Shown piece after piece: positions 6,147-12,611 of a stretch of DNA of 12,611 nucleotides (within the stretch, counting starts at the first letter, position 1; each line of letters opens with the position of its first letter). The notes beneath the pieces were generated by a model. It did no database searches. It saw only the letters and a list, made by a program, of their open reading frames with translations, and was not told the DNA's origin. Both the position numbers and the translations under genes were made by a program. This DNA is from JBKBRC01 sp046292345 (lineage in GTDB: Bacteria > Bacteroidota > Rhodothermia > Rhodothermales > Rubricoccaceae): contig JBKBRC010000061.1 in assembly GCA_046292345.1 (NCBI GenBank), forward strand, positions 1 to 12,611, written 5' to 3'.

Positions 6147-7268
6147 TCAGGTATACAGGATCTCGATGGGCTGCGTGGGGGGCGCCTGCGCGTTACGGAT
6201 CGCCACCTCCTGCGCCACACGCCCCGCGAGCGCCTCGAAGGCGCGCGCCGAGGCGCTCTCGGGCTCGCGCAGCACGACGGGCGCACCGCGATCGCCGGCC
6301 TCGCGCACGCCCTGCTCGATGGGCACCTCGCCCAGGAAGGGCACCCCGAGCTCCTCGGCGAGGCGCCGCGCGCCGCCCTCGCCGAAGAGGTGATAGCGGC
6401 GGTCGGGCAGGTCGGGCGGCGTGAAGTAGGCCATGTTTTCGACGATGCCGAGCACGGGCACATGCACGTTCTGAAACATAGCGACCCCCTTGCGCGCGTC
6501 GGCGAGGGCGACCTCCTGCGGCGTCGAGACGATGACAGCGCCTGTGAGCGGGACCGTCTGCACGAGCGTGAGCTGGATGTCGCCCGTACCCGGCGGCAGG
6601 TCGAGCACGAGGTAGTCGAGCTCGCCCCAGGCGGCATCGCCGAGGAACTGCCGCACGGCCGAGGAGACCATCGGGCCACGCCAGATGACGGCGCGGCGAC
6701 TGTCGGCCAGGAAGCCCATCGAGAGCAGCTTGACGCCGTAGCGCATGAGCGGAACGATCTTGCGGTCCTCGCGCACGCGCGGCTTCTCATCGGCCGGCAC
6801 GCCGAACATGAGCGGCACCGACGGCCCGTAGATGTCGGCGTCCATCAGCCCGACGCGCGCGCCGCTCGCCGCCAGCGAGACGGCCAAGTTGGCCGCGACG
6901 GTGCTCTTGCCCACGCCGCCCTTGCCGCTCGCGACGGCGATGAAGTTGCGCACGGCCGCGGCGCCGCTCTCGGCCGCCGGCGGCATCGGCCCGGAGCCGG
7001 CGGGCGCGCCGGCCGGGCTCGTCACGTTGGCCGTAAGCGCCACCGCCACCTCCGCCTCGGGGTCCACGCGGCGGATGGCTGCCACGCAGCGGCTCTTGAT
7101 GAGCTCCTTGAGCGGACACGCGGGCGTCGTCAGCACGACTTCGAAGGCGACGCGGTGCCCGTCTATGGACACGTTGCGGACCATGCCGAGCGTGACGAGG
7201 TCCTGCTTCAGATCGGGTTCCTCGACGGTGCGGAGCGCGTCGAGAACGGCGGCTTCGGTAAGAGCCAT
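6147..7268 (-). CDS. Mrp/ApbC/NBP35-family P-loop ATPase, Fe-S cluster carrier, with N-terminal MIP18 domain
   Basis: This 373-residue cytoplasmic protein loads Fe-S clusters onto target proteins. Residues 1-80 are a MIP18/DUF59 domain ('VEEPDLKQDLVTLGMV', 'LTTPACPLKE' with conserved Cys51). A Pro/Ala/Gly linker follows (about 83-105). The ATPase has the deviant Walker A 'GKGGVGKS' (115-122), 'MDADIYGPSVPLMFG' (142-156), 'WRGPMVSSAVRQFL' (196-209) and 'LVLDLPPGTGDIQLTL' (220-235). After 'VENMAYFTPP' (276-285) most bacterial Mrp proteins have a CPxC cluster motif; here it is absent ('PPDLPDRRYHLFG'), which I recall as the Bacteroidota form. Length is normal for the two-domain type. It begins 71 bp after the Ppx/GppA stop on the same strand and precedes the NFU gene, so co-transcription is likely. 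Confidence 0.94.
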   Translation of the reverse strand: MALTEAAVLDALRTVEEPDLKQDLVTLGMVRNVSIDGHRVAFEVVLTTPACPLKELIKSRCVAAIRRVDPEAEVAVALTANVTSPAGAPAGSGPMPPAAESGAAAVRNFIAVASGKGGVGKSTVAANLAVSLAASGARVGLMDADIYGPSVPLMFGVPADEKPRVREDRKIVPLMRYGVKLLSMGFLADSRRAVIWRGPMVSSAVRQFLGDAAWGELDYLVLDLPPGTGDIQLTLVQTVPLTGAVIVSTPQEVALADARKGVAMFQNVHVPVLGIVENMAYFTPPDLPDRRYHLFGEGGARRLAEELGVPFLGEVPIEQGVREAGDRGAPVVLREPESASARAFEALAGRVAQEVAIRNAQAPPTQPIEILYT

Positions 7269-7339
7269 CGGCGTGCGGTTCGGGTAGGACGGGGCGCGGT
7301 GGGGTTACGGAGACAGGGCGGCCGGGGTTCGGACGCACG

Positions 7340-8275
7340 TCACAGTTCACCGGCCGCGGCGGCGAGCGCGAGGCCGTGGCGCAGCCCGCCCGGGCTGACG
7401 ACGTAGTGGGCGGCGCCAAGCGCCTCGAGGCCCTCGGCGAGAATGAGCGCGGCGGCGGCGGCGATGTCCTCGCGTCCGGCCAGCACGTCGGGCGCGGCGG
7501 CCAGCGCCTTGGCCGGCGTCGTGGCGAGCAGGCGGTCTCGCCAGAGGCAGACGGCCGCCGTGGACACGCGCAACCCCTCGGAGCCGGGCGCGGCAAGTGG
7601 GCCGGCCAGGCGCGCGAACACGCGTGCGACGCTGCCCGTGACGACCACTGGAAGCCCGGCGCGCGTCTCGGCCGGCAGCGCCCCGAGGGCTTCGCCGAGC
7701 AGATGCCGGACGAGCGCTCGCGCCGCGGCGGCCTCGCGTGCCGGCACGGGCCGCGTGCCGAAGCAGCGCTCGGTCAGGCGCACGCTGCCCACGTCCACGC
7801 TCGCGCGCAGCGCCGGCGGTACGCCCGCCTCGGGCCGCGCGCCGACGACGATCTCGGTCGAGCCGCCGCCGATGTCGAGCAGCACGGCGGCGGGCACCGC
7901 CGGCAGCGTCGCCAGCGCGCCGCGGAAGCTGAGCGCGGCCTCCTCCTCGCCCGAAAGGATGCGGTAGTCCAGGCCGAGCTCGTCGCGGACGCGCGCCGCG
8001 AGCACGTCGGCGTTGCGGGCGTCGCGGCTCGCGCTCGTCGCCCCGACGACGACGCGCGCGGCGCCGTGCGCGCGGGCGGTCTCGAGCGCCTCGGCGAGGC
8101 AGCGCACGACGCGGTCCATGGCCTCGGGCGCAAGGCGGCGCTCGGCGTCCACGCCCTGCCCGAGGCGGGCGAAACGGTCCTCGGCCACGATGACGTCGAG
8201 CCCGCCGCGCGCGTCCACGTCCGCCACGAGGCTGTTGACCGTGTTCGTCCCAACGTCGATGGTGCAGAGGCGCAT
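7340..8275 (-). CDS. Ppx/GppA family phosphatase (exopolyphosphatase-like)
   Basis: This 311-residue protein has the actin-like ATPase fold of the Ppx/GppA family, whose members hydrolyse polyphosphate or pppGpp. Phosphate-1 loop: 'IDVGTNTVNSLVADV' (6-20). 'VVVGATSASRDARNA' (76-89) is followed by 'ILSGEEEAALSF' (106-117), with catalytic Glu near 111. Phosphate-2 loop: 'LLDIGGGSTEIVVG' (132-145). 'VDVGSVRLTERCF' (160-172) is also conserved. It is the short form (about 300 residues), lacking the C-terminal HD-like domains of E. coli Ppx. Sequence alone cannot decide between polyphosphate and pppGpp. The frame is open upstream to 8914, but only because it shadows prmA; ATG 8275 directly precedes the conserved N-terminus. 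It is 38 bp downstream of prmA on the same strand. Translational or stress-signalling partnership with prmA is speculation. Confidence 0.92.
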   Translation of the reverse strand: MRLCTIDVGTNTVNSLVADVDARGGLDVIVAEDRFARLGQGVDAERRLAPEAMDRVVRCLAEALETARAHGAARVVVGATSASRDARNADVLAARVRDELGLDYRILSGEEEAALSFRGALATLPAVPAAVLLDIGGGSTEIVVGARPEAGVPPALRASVDVGSVRLTERCFGTRPVPAREAAAARALVRHLLGEALGALPAETRAGLPVVVTGSVARVFARLAGPLAAPGSEGLRVSTAAVCLWRDRLLATTPAKALAAAPDVLAGREDIAAAAALILAEGLEALGAAHYVVSPGGLRHGLALAAAAGEL

Positions 8276-8313
8276 GGGTGTGGGGGCTGCGGGGGTCGTG
8301 CTACGCGTCACGC

Positions 8314-9156
8314 CTACGCGTCGCGCCGCGCGGCGCAGGCCCACCATTCTTCCTCCGAGGCCTCGGAGTGCAGCGTGAGCCCGGCCGCGGCCAGCGCCGC
8401 GCAGACCTCGTCGCGCTCGGCCTGGAGCAGCCCCGCCAGCACGAGCGCGCCGCCGGGCTCGAGGCGCGCGGCCAGCGCGGGCAGCATGGGCAGCAGCACG
8501 GCGCGGATGATGTTGGCCAGCACAAGCCCGAAGGGCCCCTCGTCGGCCGCCTCGAGCGAGCCCTCGCGCACGACGAAGCGGTCTGCGACGCCGTTGAGGT
8601 GCGCGTTCTCCTCGCCGTTGACGACCGCCCACGGGTCGATGTCTACGCCGAGGGCCTCGGCCGCGCCGGCGCGCAGCGCCGCGATCGCCAGGATGCCCGT
8701 GCCGGTGCCCACGTCGAGCACGCGGCCACCGGGCGGGACGAGCGGCGGGAGCAGGCGCAGCACGAGCCGCGTGGAGGGATGGTAGCCTGTCCCGAAGGCC
8801 ATTTTGGGGTCGATGCGCAGCAGCGTCAGGTGCGCGTGCTCTTCGGGGACGTCGGCCCACGTGGGCGCGATCAGGAACGACCCGGCCACGCGCGGCTGGA
8901 TGGTCGCTTCCCACCGCGCGTTCCAGTTCTCAGGCGGGTGGAGGTGCTCCTCGGCCGGCGACAGGCCGTGCGCGTCCAGCCAGGCCGCGAGGTGCTCGCG
9001 CGCCGTGTCGTCCCAGCGCGCGGCCGGCGCGTAGGCGACGAGCGCCCCGTCTGCGCCCTCCTCGAAGGCGTCGAAGCCGAGGTCGGCCAGTTCGGCGATC
9101 GCCCACTCGCGGAGGTCGTCGGTCGGACGCAGCGTGAGGGCGACGGTAGCGGTCAT
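8314..9156 (-). CDS. prmA: Ribosomal protein L11 methyltransferase
   Basis: This 280-residue SAM-dependent enzyme trimethylates amino groups of ribosomal protein L11. The N-terminal substrate-recognition domain (about 1-75) is followed by a linker containing 'NWNARWEATIQPRVAGSFLI' (77-96) and 'IDPKMAFGTGYHPSTRL' (115-131), the PrmA signature; 'GTGYH' instead of the proteobacterial 'GTGTH' is, as I recall, usual in Bacteroidota. The SAM site is 'VLDVGTGTGILAIAALRAGA' (146-165), then 'GVDIDPWAV' (170-178) and 'LVLANII' (211-217). Length agrees with the family. ATG 9156 is chosen; the frame extends to 9270, but the extra Ser/Pro/Arg stretch has no family counterpart. It is the first gene of a likely minus-strand operon and is divergent from the signalling module. 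No clear Shine-Dalgarno or promoter is seen. Confidence 0.94.
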   Translation of the reverse strand: MTATVALTLRPTDDLREWAIAELADLGFDAFEEGADGALVAYAPAARWDDTAREHLAAWLDAHGLSPAEEHLHPPENWNARWEATIQPRVAGSFLIAPTWADVPEEHAHLTLLRIDPKMAFGTGYHPSTRLVLRLLPPLVPPGGRVLDVGTGTGILAIAALRAGAAEALGVDIDPWAVVNGEENAHLNGVADRFVVREGSLEAADEGPFGLVLANIIRAVLLPMLPALAARLEPGGALVLAGLLQAERDEVCAALAAAGLTLHSEASEEEWWACAARRDA

Positions 9157-9294
9157 GGACGTGGCGGGCAGGAGCGGGCCGGGTGAGGGCTGGCCTATGC
9201 TACGCGCGCGGCGCGGCGGCGGCCGTGAGGACTGGGAGGAGGCGGTCTGGGACTTGCGGGCAGGCTCCACCGGCGCCGTGGTGCGGGGCCTTGT

Positions 9295-9309
9295 CCGGGG
9301 CTACCCCGG
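9295..9309. repeat. Short palindromic hairpin CCGGGG-cta-CCCCGG
   Basis: A 6-bp perfect stem with a 3-base loop in the prmA upstream region. It may be a weak RNA hairpin in either leader or chance in GC-rich sequence. Confidence 0.3.
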
Positions 9310-9531
9310 TCGTTGGTTTCAAAGCGCACGACGCACTGGCCGCCCGGGATGTCTGACGGGCCACCGAAGCGGCGGCTCCGGGTATCGCTCCGGCCGGGTG
9401 CGTGTTCTCGTAACCCCACGCGCCGTGCGGGCGGCAGCGCGTCGGGGGTGCCATCTCGGCGTAGCCGGACGCCTCAGCGCGGGCCGTCTGCTCACGAGTC
9501 GCCTCTCCGGAGCCGCCCCTTTCCACAGGCC

Positions 9532-9587
9532 GTCTCCTTTCAGAGATCGTCTCCTTTCAGAGATCGTCTCCTTTCAGAGATCGTCTC
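9532..9587. repeat. 17-bp perfect tandem repeat, three copies plus five bases
   Basis: The unit gtctcctttcagagatc is at 9532-9548, 9549-9565 and 9566-9582, with a further gtctc at 9583-9587. Copies are identical. Each junction forms an inverted repeat GAGA-tcg-TCTC. The 17-bp period breaks reading frame, so the segment is non-coding. It is AT-richer than its surroundings and sits about 180 bp upstream of the phosphatase start. Iterated regulator sites or a slippage-generated repeat are both possible. Confidence 0.9.
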
Positions 9588-9676
9588 TCGTTGCGGGGGC
9601 GAGGCGCCGGCTCTGCGTGCCGCGACACCGCCGAGGGCACGAGCGGCTGCACTCCGAGACGCCGGCGTACGCGGCC

Positions 9677-9684
9677 TATATTGG
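9677..9684 (+). promoter_or_regulatory. Possible Bacteroidota -7 box (TATATTGG)
   Basis: TATATTGG differs by one base from the Bacteroidota -7 consensus TAnnTTTG and lies about 90 bp upstream of the proposed phosphatase start, in one of the few AT-rich spots. I see no matching TTTG -33 element at the expected spacing, so this is weak. Confidence 0.25.
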
Positions 9685-9766
9685 CCGCGCGCTCCGTCAC
9701 ACCCGCCTTCTGCAACTCCGAGCCGGCGCGCCCGAATGGGACCCTCTCGGCCCTCCCCGGACAGGC

Positions 9767-12046
9767 TTGCCCACGGCTCCTCCCTCGCTCGCCCCTTCCG
9801 CGCTGGCGCCCGTGCGCCGGGCCGGACAGGCGCTGCTCGCCACGCGGCCGCGACGCCTCGCGCTCTGGGCGCTCGTGGCCGTGCTCGCGGGGAGCATCGG
9901 GGTGGCCTACGGCGCGTTCGCGCTCGTGCAGGCGCCTCCGGACTGGGCAACGCGCCTCCTGCTCGACCTTGCAGCCGTGGGCGCGCTTGCGCTCGCGTAC
10001 GTGCTGCTCGCCCCCGCACTCGCCCGGACGCGCGGCACGCCCGCGCGCGCGTTCTGGATTCCCCTCGTCGTCGGCGCCGGCCTGCTCGTGGCCGAGCTCG
10101 CCCTGGCTACGCTCGACGACGGGCGCCTCGTCCCCACCACGCAGCTCCCCGACCGGCCCACGTCCGTCCTCGTCGCCGTCCTGACGACCGTCGGGCAAGG
10201 GGCGTTTGCAGCCGTGCTCGCGCTCAGCCTCCGCCCGCTCGTGCTCTACCGCCGGCGACGCGTGGCGCTGCTGCTCTGGCGCACGGCCATCGGGCTTTCG
10301 GTGCTGGCCGCGCTGCTGTTCTCGCTCACCCCCCTGACCGAGCCGCCCCCCGGCGTCGCCGTCGCGGCCAGCGTCGCGGCCGTGCTGGCCGCGCTCGGCT
10401 GCGTCTTCCGCCAGGGGTGGATCGTGGCCCTCCCGGCGCGCGAGCGCGTCGTGGCCGGTGCGCTCGCGCTCGCGCTTGCTGCGTGCGCGCTCGGCCTGCT
10501 CTTCGTCGGCGGCGACGGGCCTGCCCGACTGGACGTGGTCGACGAGGGCGGACGCGTCGCGGAGCGCGTGCCTTACGGCTTCCTGATCAGTCGTCCGCTG
10601 GGGGTGCTCTTCACCAACGCGGCCGTCTTCGGGGTGCTGTACGCGCTCACGGCGCTGCTCGTGCTGCTCTTCCAGCTTCCGGCCGCCGAGGGCCTCGCGC
10701 GGCGGGCCGGCGAGCGGCGCGCGCTCTCGGCGCTGGCGGCCCTGGCCGGGCGCGTGCTCGCACCGGCCGAGCTCGCCGAGGCCATCGCCGGCGGCCCCGT
10801 CGAGGCCGGGCTGGCCGACGTGGCCTGGCTCGCTCTGGCCGACGCGCGCCGCGGCTCGCTCCGGCCCACCGTCGTGGCGGCGTGCGGCCTCTCGCCGGCT
10901 CGCGCCGAGGCCCTCGCCGACGCGCCCGCGCTCGCCCAAGCTGCGCGAAGCGGCGCGCTCCTGCTGCGCCAGGCGCCGGCAGACCACCGCGTGCACGCGC
11001 GCCCCGGCACCGGCATCGGCAGCCTTGCCGTACTGCCGCTCGCGGCCGGCGGCCAGCCCCTGGGCGCGCTCTTCGCCGCCCGGCGCGAGGCCGACGCGTT
11101 CGAACCCGACGACGCGGCGGCGCTCGAGGCGTTCGCGGCGCAGGCTGCGCTCGCGCTCTCGCACGCGCAGCTGTTCTCGGACGCGCTCGAGCGCGACCGC
11201 CTCGCGCGCGAACTCCAGCTCGCACGCGAGGTGCAGCAGCGCCTGCTTCCGGCCCGCCTTCCGCGCATCCCCGGCCTGGACGTGGCCGCCGCCGAGCGGC
11301 CCGCCGCCGAGGTCGGCGGGGACTACTACGACGCGCTCCGCCTGGGCGACGACTGCCTGGGCGTGATCGTCGCCGACGTGTCTGGCAAGGGTGCCGCGGC
11401 GGCGTTCTACATGGCGCAGATGAAGGGCATCTTCCAGGCCGCGAGCGGACTCACGCGCGCGCCGGCCGCCTTCCTCGCGCGGGCCAATGCCGCGCTGCGG
11501 GCCTCGCTCCCGCGCGGGGCGTTCGTCTCGGCGCTCTACGCCGTCGTGGATGGGGCCGCGGGCACGCTCACGCTCGCACGCGCCGGCCACTGCCCGGCCC
11601 TGCTCGCCCGCGCCGACGGCGTGCGCACGCTCCGCCCACCCGGCCTCGCGCTCGGCCTCGACGCCGGACCGCTCTTCGAACGGACGCTCGGCGAAGAGCA
11701 GCTCGCGCTCGCCCCCGGCGATGTGCTCGTGCTCTACACCGACGGTCTCACAGAGGCCCGACACACCGGCCCTCAGAGCGACGACCGCCAGAGCGACGAC
11801 CGCCAGAGCGACGACCGCCAGAGCGACGACCGCCAGAGCGACGACCGCCAGAGCGACGGCGAGGAGTTCGGCCACGAGCGCCTGGCCCGCACGCTGGCCG
11901 CCCACCGCCACCTCCCCGCCGACGCGCTCCGCGACGCGCTCCTGGACGCGCACTACGCCTTCGCTGGCCACGACGCTCCCGCCGACGACGTCACGCTCGT
12001 CGTCTTACGCTGGGACGGCCCGGAGGGAACTTCTCCGACTGCCTGA
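9767..12046 (+). CDS. Membrane-anchored GAF/PP2C-type serine phosphatase (RsbU/SpoIIE-like)
   Basis: This protein of about 759 residues is the signal-input phosphatase of a partner-switching system. About eight hydrophobic helices fill residues 30-305, a GAF-like sensor domain spans about 320-468, a helical linker with 'LARELQLAREVQQRLLPARLP' follows (about 477-500), then an SpoIIE-type PP2C catalytic domain. Metal-binding motifs are intact: 'EVGGDYYD' (515-522), 'VADVSGKGAAAAF' (535-547), 'ARAGHCPALL' (about 603-612), 'YTDGLTEA' (657-664) and 'DDVTLVVL' (740-747). It should dephosphorylate the STAS protein encoded 18 bp downstream. The start is uncertain: the frame is open to 9134, but upstream sequence includes non-coding repeats and overlaps prmA. 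TTG 9767 and GTG 9812 are the best in-frame choices; no in-frame ATG is suitably placed. Residues 670-694 are five perfect QSDDR repeats between the YTDGLTEA and EEFGHERL segments, an unusual insertion near the active site. Confidence 0.88.
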   Translation: MPTAPPSLAPSALAPVRRAGQALLATRPRRLALWALVAVLAGSIGVAYGAFALVQAPPDWATRLLLDLAAVGALALAYVLLAPALARTRGTPARAFWIPLVVGAGLLVAELALATLDDGRLVPTTQLPDRPTSVLVAVLTTVGQGAFAAVLALSLRPLVLYRRRRVALLLWRTAIGLSVLAALLFSLTPLTEPPPGVAVAASVAAVLAALGCVFRQGWIVALPARERVVAGALALALAACALGLLFVGGDGPARLDVVDEGGRVAERVPYGFLISRPLGVLFTNAAVFGVLYALTALLVLLFQLPAAEGLARRAGERRALSALAALAGRVLAPAELAEAIAGGPVEAGLADVAWLALADARRGSLRPTVVAACGLSPARAEALADAPALAQAARSGALLLRQAPADHRVHARPGTGIGSLAVLPLAAGGQPLGALFAARREADAFEPDDAAALEAFAAQAALALSHAQLFSDALERDRLARELQLAREVQQRLLPARLPRIPGLDVAAAERPAAEVGGDYYDALRLGDDCLGVIVADVSGKGAAAAFYMAQMKGIFQAASGLTRAPAAFLARANAALRASLPRGAFVSALYAVVDGAAGTLTLARAGHCPALLARADGVRTLRPPGLALGLDAGPLFERTLGEEQLALAPGDVLVLYTDGLTEARHTGPQSDDRQSDDRQSDDRQSDDRQSDDRQSDGEEFGHERLARTLAAHRHLPADALRDALLDAHYAFAGHDAPADDVTLVVLRWDGPEGTSPTA
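11774..11858 (+). repeat. 15-bp tandem repeat encoding QSDDR x5 in the PP2C domain
   Basis: The unit cagagcgacgaccgc is perfect at 11774-11788, 11789-11803, 11804-11818, 11819-11833 and 11834-11848, followed by a 10-bp partial copy (11849-11858). Identity at the DNA level means recent expansion. The unit preserves reading frame. It lies in a variable surface loop of the catalytic domain. Confidence 0.95.
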
Positions 12047-12064
12047 CCCGCCGCCCCCTTCCCC

Positions 12065-12445
12065 ATGAGCAGCTTCTCCGTGCAGTTCCGCCCGGCCGAG
12101 ACGCCCGCAGGCCCCGCGCGCGTGCTCGCCCTCACGGGCGAGCTCGACGCCTATACCGCCCCCGAGTTCGAGGCCGCGCTCGAGGCCTGCCTCGCCGACG
12201 GCGTCCACCGCCTCGTCGCCGACGGCGAGCGCCTGGCCTACGTCTCCTCGGCCGGGCTGGGCGTCTTCATGGCTTTCCTCGAGCCCTGCCGCGAGGACGG
12301 CGGCGACCTCAAGATCGCCGCGCTGCCGCCCCGCGTCTTCGAGGTGTTCGATCTGCTTGGCTTCCCGCTCCTGTTCGACTTCGCGCCGACCGTCGAGGAG
12401 GCGCTGGCGCGCTTCGCCCCCGACGACGACGCCCGCGCGGCCTGA
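12065..12445 (+). CDS. STAS-domain anti-sigma factor antagonist (RsbV/SpoIIAA-like)
   Basis: This 126-residue single-domain STAS protein acts in the cytoplasm as the phosphorylation switch between the PP2C phosphatase and the RsbW-like kinase encoded on either side. 'ALTGELDAYTAPEFEAAL' (22-39) is the typical first strand-helix unit. 'LAYVSSAGLGVFM' (57-69) is the phospho-acceptor loop; by alignment with SpoIIAA 'DSSGLG', Ser62 is the modified residue, with Ser61 and Ala63 replacing Asp and Ser. 'KIAALPPRVFEVFDLLGF' (about 83-100) completes the domain. The tail is acidic and Ala-rich. It starts 18 bp after the phosphatase stop and ends 13 bp before the kinase start, so the three are almost certainly one operon. 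No Shine-Dalgarno is visible. Confidence 0.93.
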   Translation: MSSFSVQFRPAETPAGPARVLALTGELDAYTAPEFEAALEACLADGVHRLVADGERLAYVSSAGLGVFMAFLEPCREDGGDLKIAALPPRVFEVFDLLGFPLLFDFAPTVEEALARFAPDDDARAA

Positions 12446-12458
12446 CGCGCTCGCCTTC

Positions 12459-12611
12459 ATGCCGCTCGCCCCCCCGCCTGCTCTGCTCCGCGTCGAGGCG
12501 CACCCGCGCGTGCTGGCCCGGGTGCGCCGCCACGTCTGCGACCACGCGCGCGCGCACGGCCTGCCCGAGCCCGACGCGCGCGCGCTCACGCTCGCCGTGG
12601 ACGAGGCCGCC
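12459..12611 (+). CDS. RsbW-like anti-sigma factor / serine kinase (HATPase), N-terminal fragment
   Basis: The first 51 codons are visible; the gene runs off the right edge. It begins at ATG 12459, 13 bp after the STAS stop. The early part 'LLRVEAHPRVLARVRRHV' matches the strand-helix opening of RsbW/SpoIIAB-like kinases, and the last visible residues 'ARALTLAVDEAA' are the helix leading into the N-box of the ATP-binding site (E-A-x-x-N), with the Asn just outside the window. Such proteins phosphorylate the STAS partner and, in the free state, bind a sigma factor or other output. The order phosphatase-STAS-kinase supports this call strongly, although the ATP lid and G-boxes cannot be seen. 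Confidence 0.85.
   Translation, partial: MPLAPPPALLRVEAHPRVLARVRRHVCDHARAHGLPEPDARALTLAVDEAA

Larger units (their letters stand above)
9157..9766. other. 610-bp divergent intergenic region without a supported gene
   Basis: This region lies between the prmA start and the phosphatase start. One plus-strand frame is open across all of it, continuous with the phosphatase, and minus-strand frames of about 70-110 codons also exist. Their translations are Arg/Pro/Gly-rich and unlike any family I know, as expected from GC-rich non-coding DNA. Contents: a small hairpin (9295-9309), three 17-bp tandem repeats (9532-9587) and a TATATTGG box (9677-9684). It presumably holds the promoters for both directions. 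Confidence 0.6.

Noticed and set aside
6048..7406. Plus-strand open frame of about 450 codons opposite mrp
   Set aside because: Antisense shadow of the Mrp ATPase; Arg/His/Gly-rich with no domain.
8276..8914. N-terminal extension of the Ppx/GppA protein
   Set aside because: It overlaps prmA in another frame, and the conserved phosphatase N-terminus begins right at the ATG at 8275.
9195..9526. Small minus-strand genes (about 75 and 108 codons) in the prmA upstream region
   Set aside because: Compositionally biased, overlapping each other in different frames, with no recognisable domain or start signal.
9532..9587. CRISPR array
   Set aside because: Units are contiguous with no spacers, only 17 bp long, and no cas genes are present.
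9557..11971. Minus-strand open frame of about 800 codons opposite the phosphatase
   Set aside because: Antisense of the PP2C gene; its apparent Glu/Arg/Gly-rich repeats are reverse translations of Ala/Leu/Arg codons.
1..12611. tRNA, rRNA or insertion-sequence remnants
   Set aside because: I saw no cloverleaf, rRNA-like stretch, transposase motif or paired terminal inverted repeats.

Overview
The window is very GC-rich and looks like a member of the Bacteroidota, most likely the Rhodothermia (Rhodothermus, Salinibacter or Rubricoccus type). Four things point there. The penicillin-acylase-like protein ends in a type IX secretion (T9SS) sorting domain. The Mrp ATPase has the Bacteroidota-style 'ENMAYFTP' segment without the CxxC found in other bacteria. 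PrmA carries a 'FGTGYH' motif. Start codons generally lack Shine-Dalgarno sequences. Assignment below phylum level is inference from GC content and protein style.

Layout. Bases 2-308 hold the 3' end of a family-9 glycosyltransferase (heptosyltransferase type) whose reading frame goes wrong near its end and whose codon use differs from the rest. A strong hairpin (319-353) separates it from a convergent secreted penicillin-acylase-family hydrolase (402-2630, minus). That gene is divergent from an M20D amidohydrolase (2738-3952, plus); a perfect 12-bp palindrome of LacI-family operator style lies between them. A 38-residue membrane protein (3978-4094, minus) and a DUF2461 protein (4234-4980, plus) follow.

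Bases 5008-9156 form a run of five minus-strand genes. In transcription order these are prmA (ribosomal protein L11 methyltransferase), a Ppx/GppA phosphatase, an Mrp/ApbC Fe-S carrier ATPase, an NFU Fe-S scaffold and a tandem AP2-like DNA-binding protein. Mrp and NFU together form a small iron-sulfur delivery pair.

A 610-bp divergent intergenic region (9157-9766) has no supported gene but carries a perfect 17-bp tandem repeat in three copies. To its right, plus-strand genes form a partner-switching signalling module. It consists of an 8-TM/GAF/PP2C-type phosphatase (RsbU/SpoIIE-like), a STAS anti-sigma-factor antagonist (RsbV-like) and the start of an RsbW-like ATP-binding kinase cut by the window edge. 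The expected logic is that the membrane phosphatase dephosphorylates the STAS protein, which then sequesters the kinase.

The most curious local features are a five-copy perfect 15-bp repeat (QSDDR) inside the phosphatase catalytic domain, the 17-bp intergenic repeats, the altered nucleophile neighbourhood and compact size of the acylase, the tandem AP2 gene, and the abrupt discontinuity at the left edge. I found no CRISPR array, tRNA, rRNA or insertion sequence. Nothing here amounts to a clearly new defence or mobile system.
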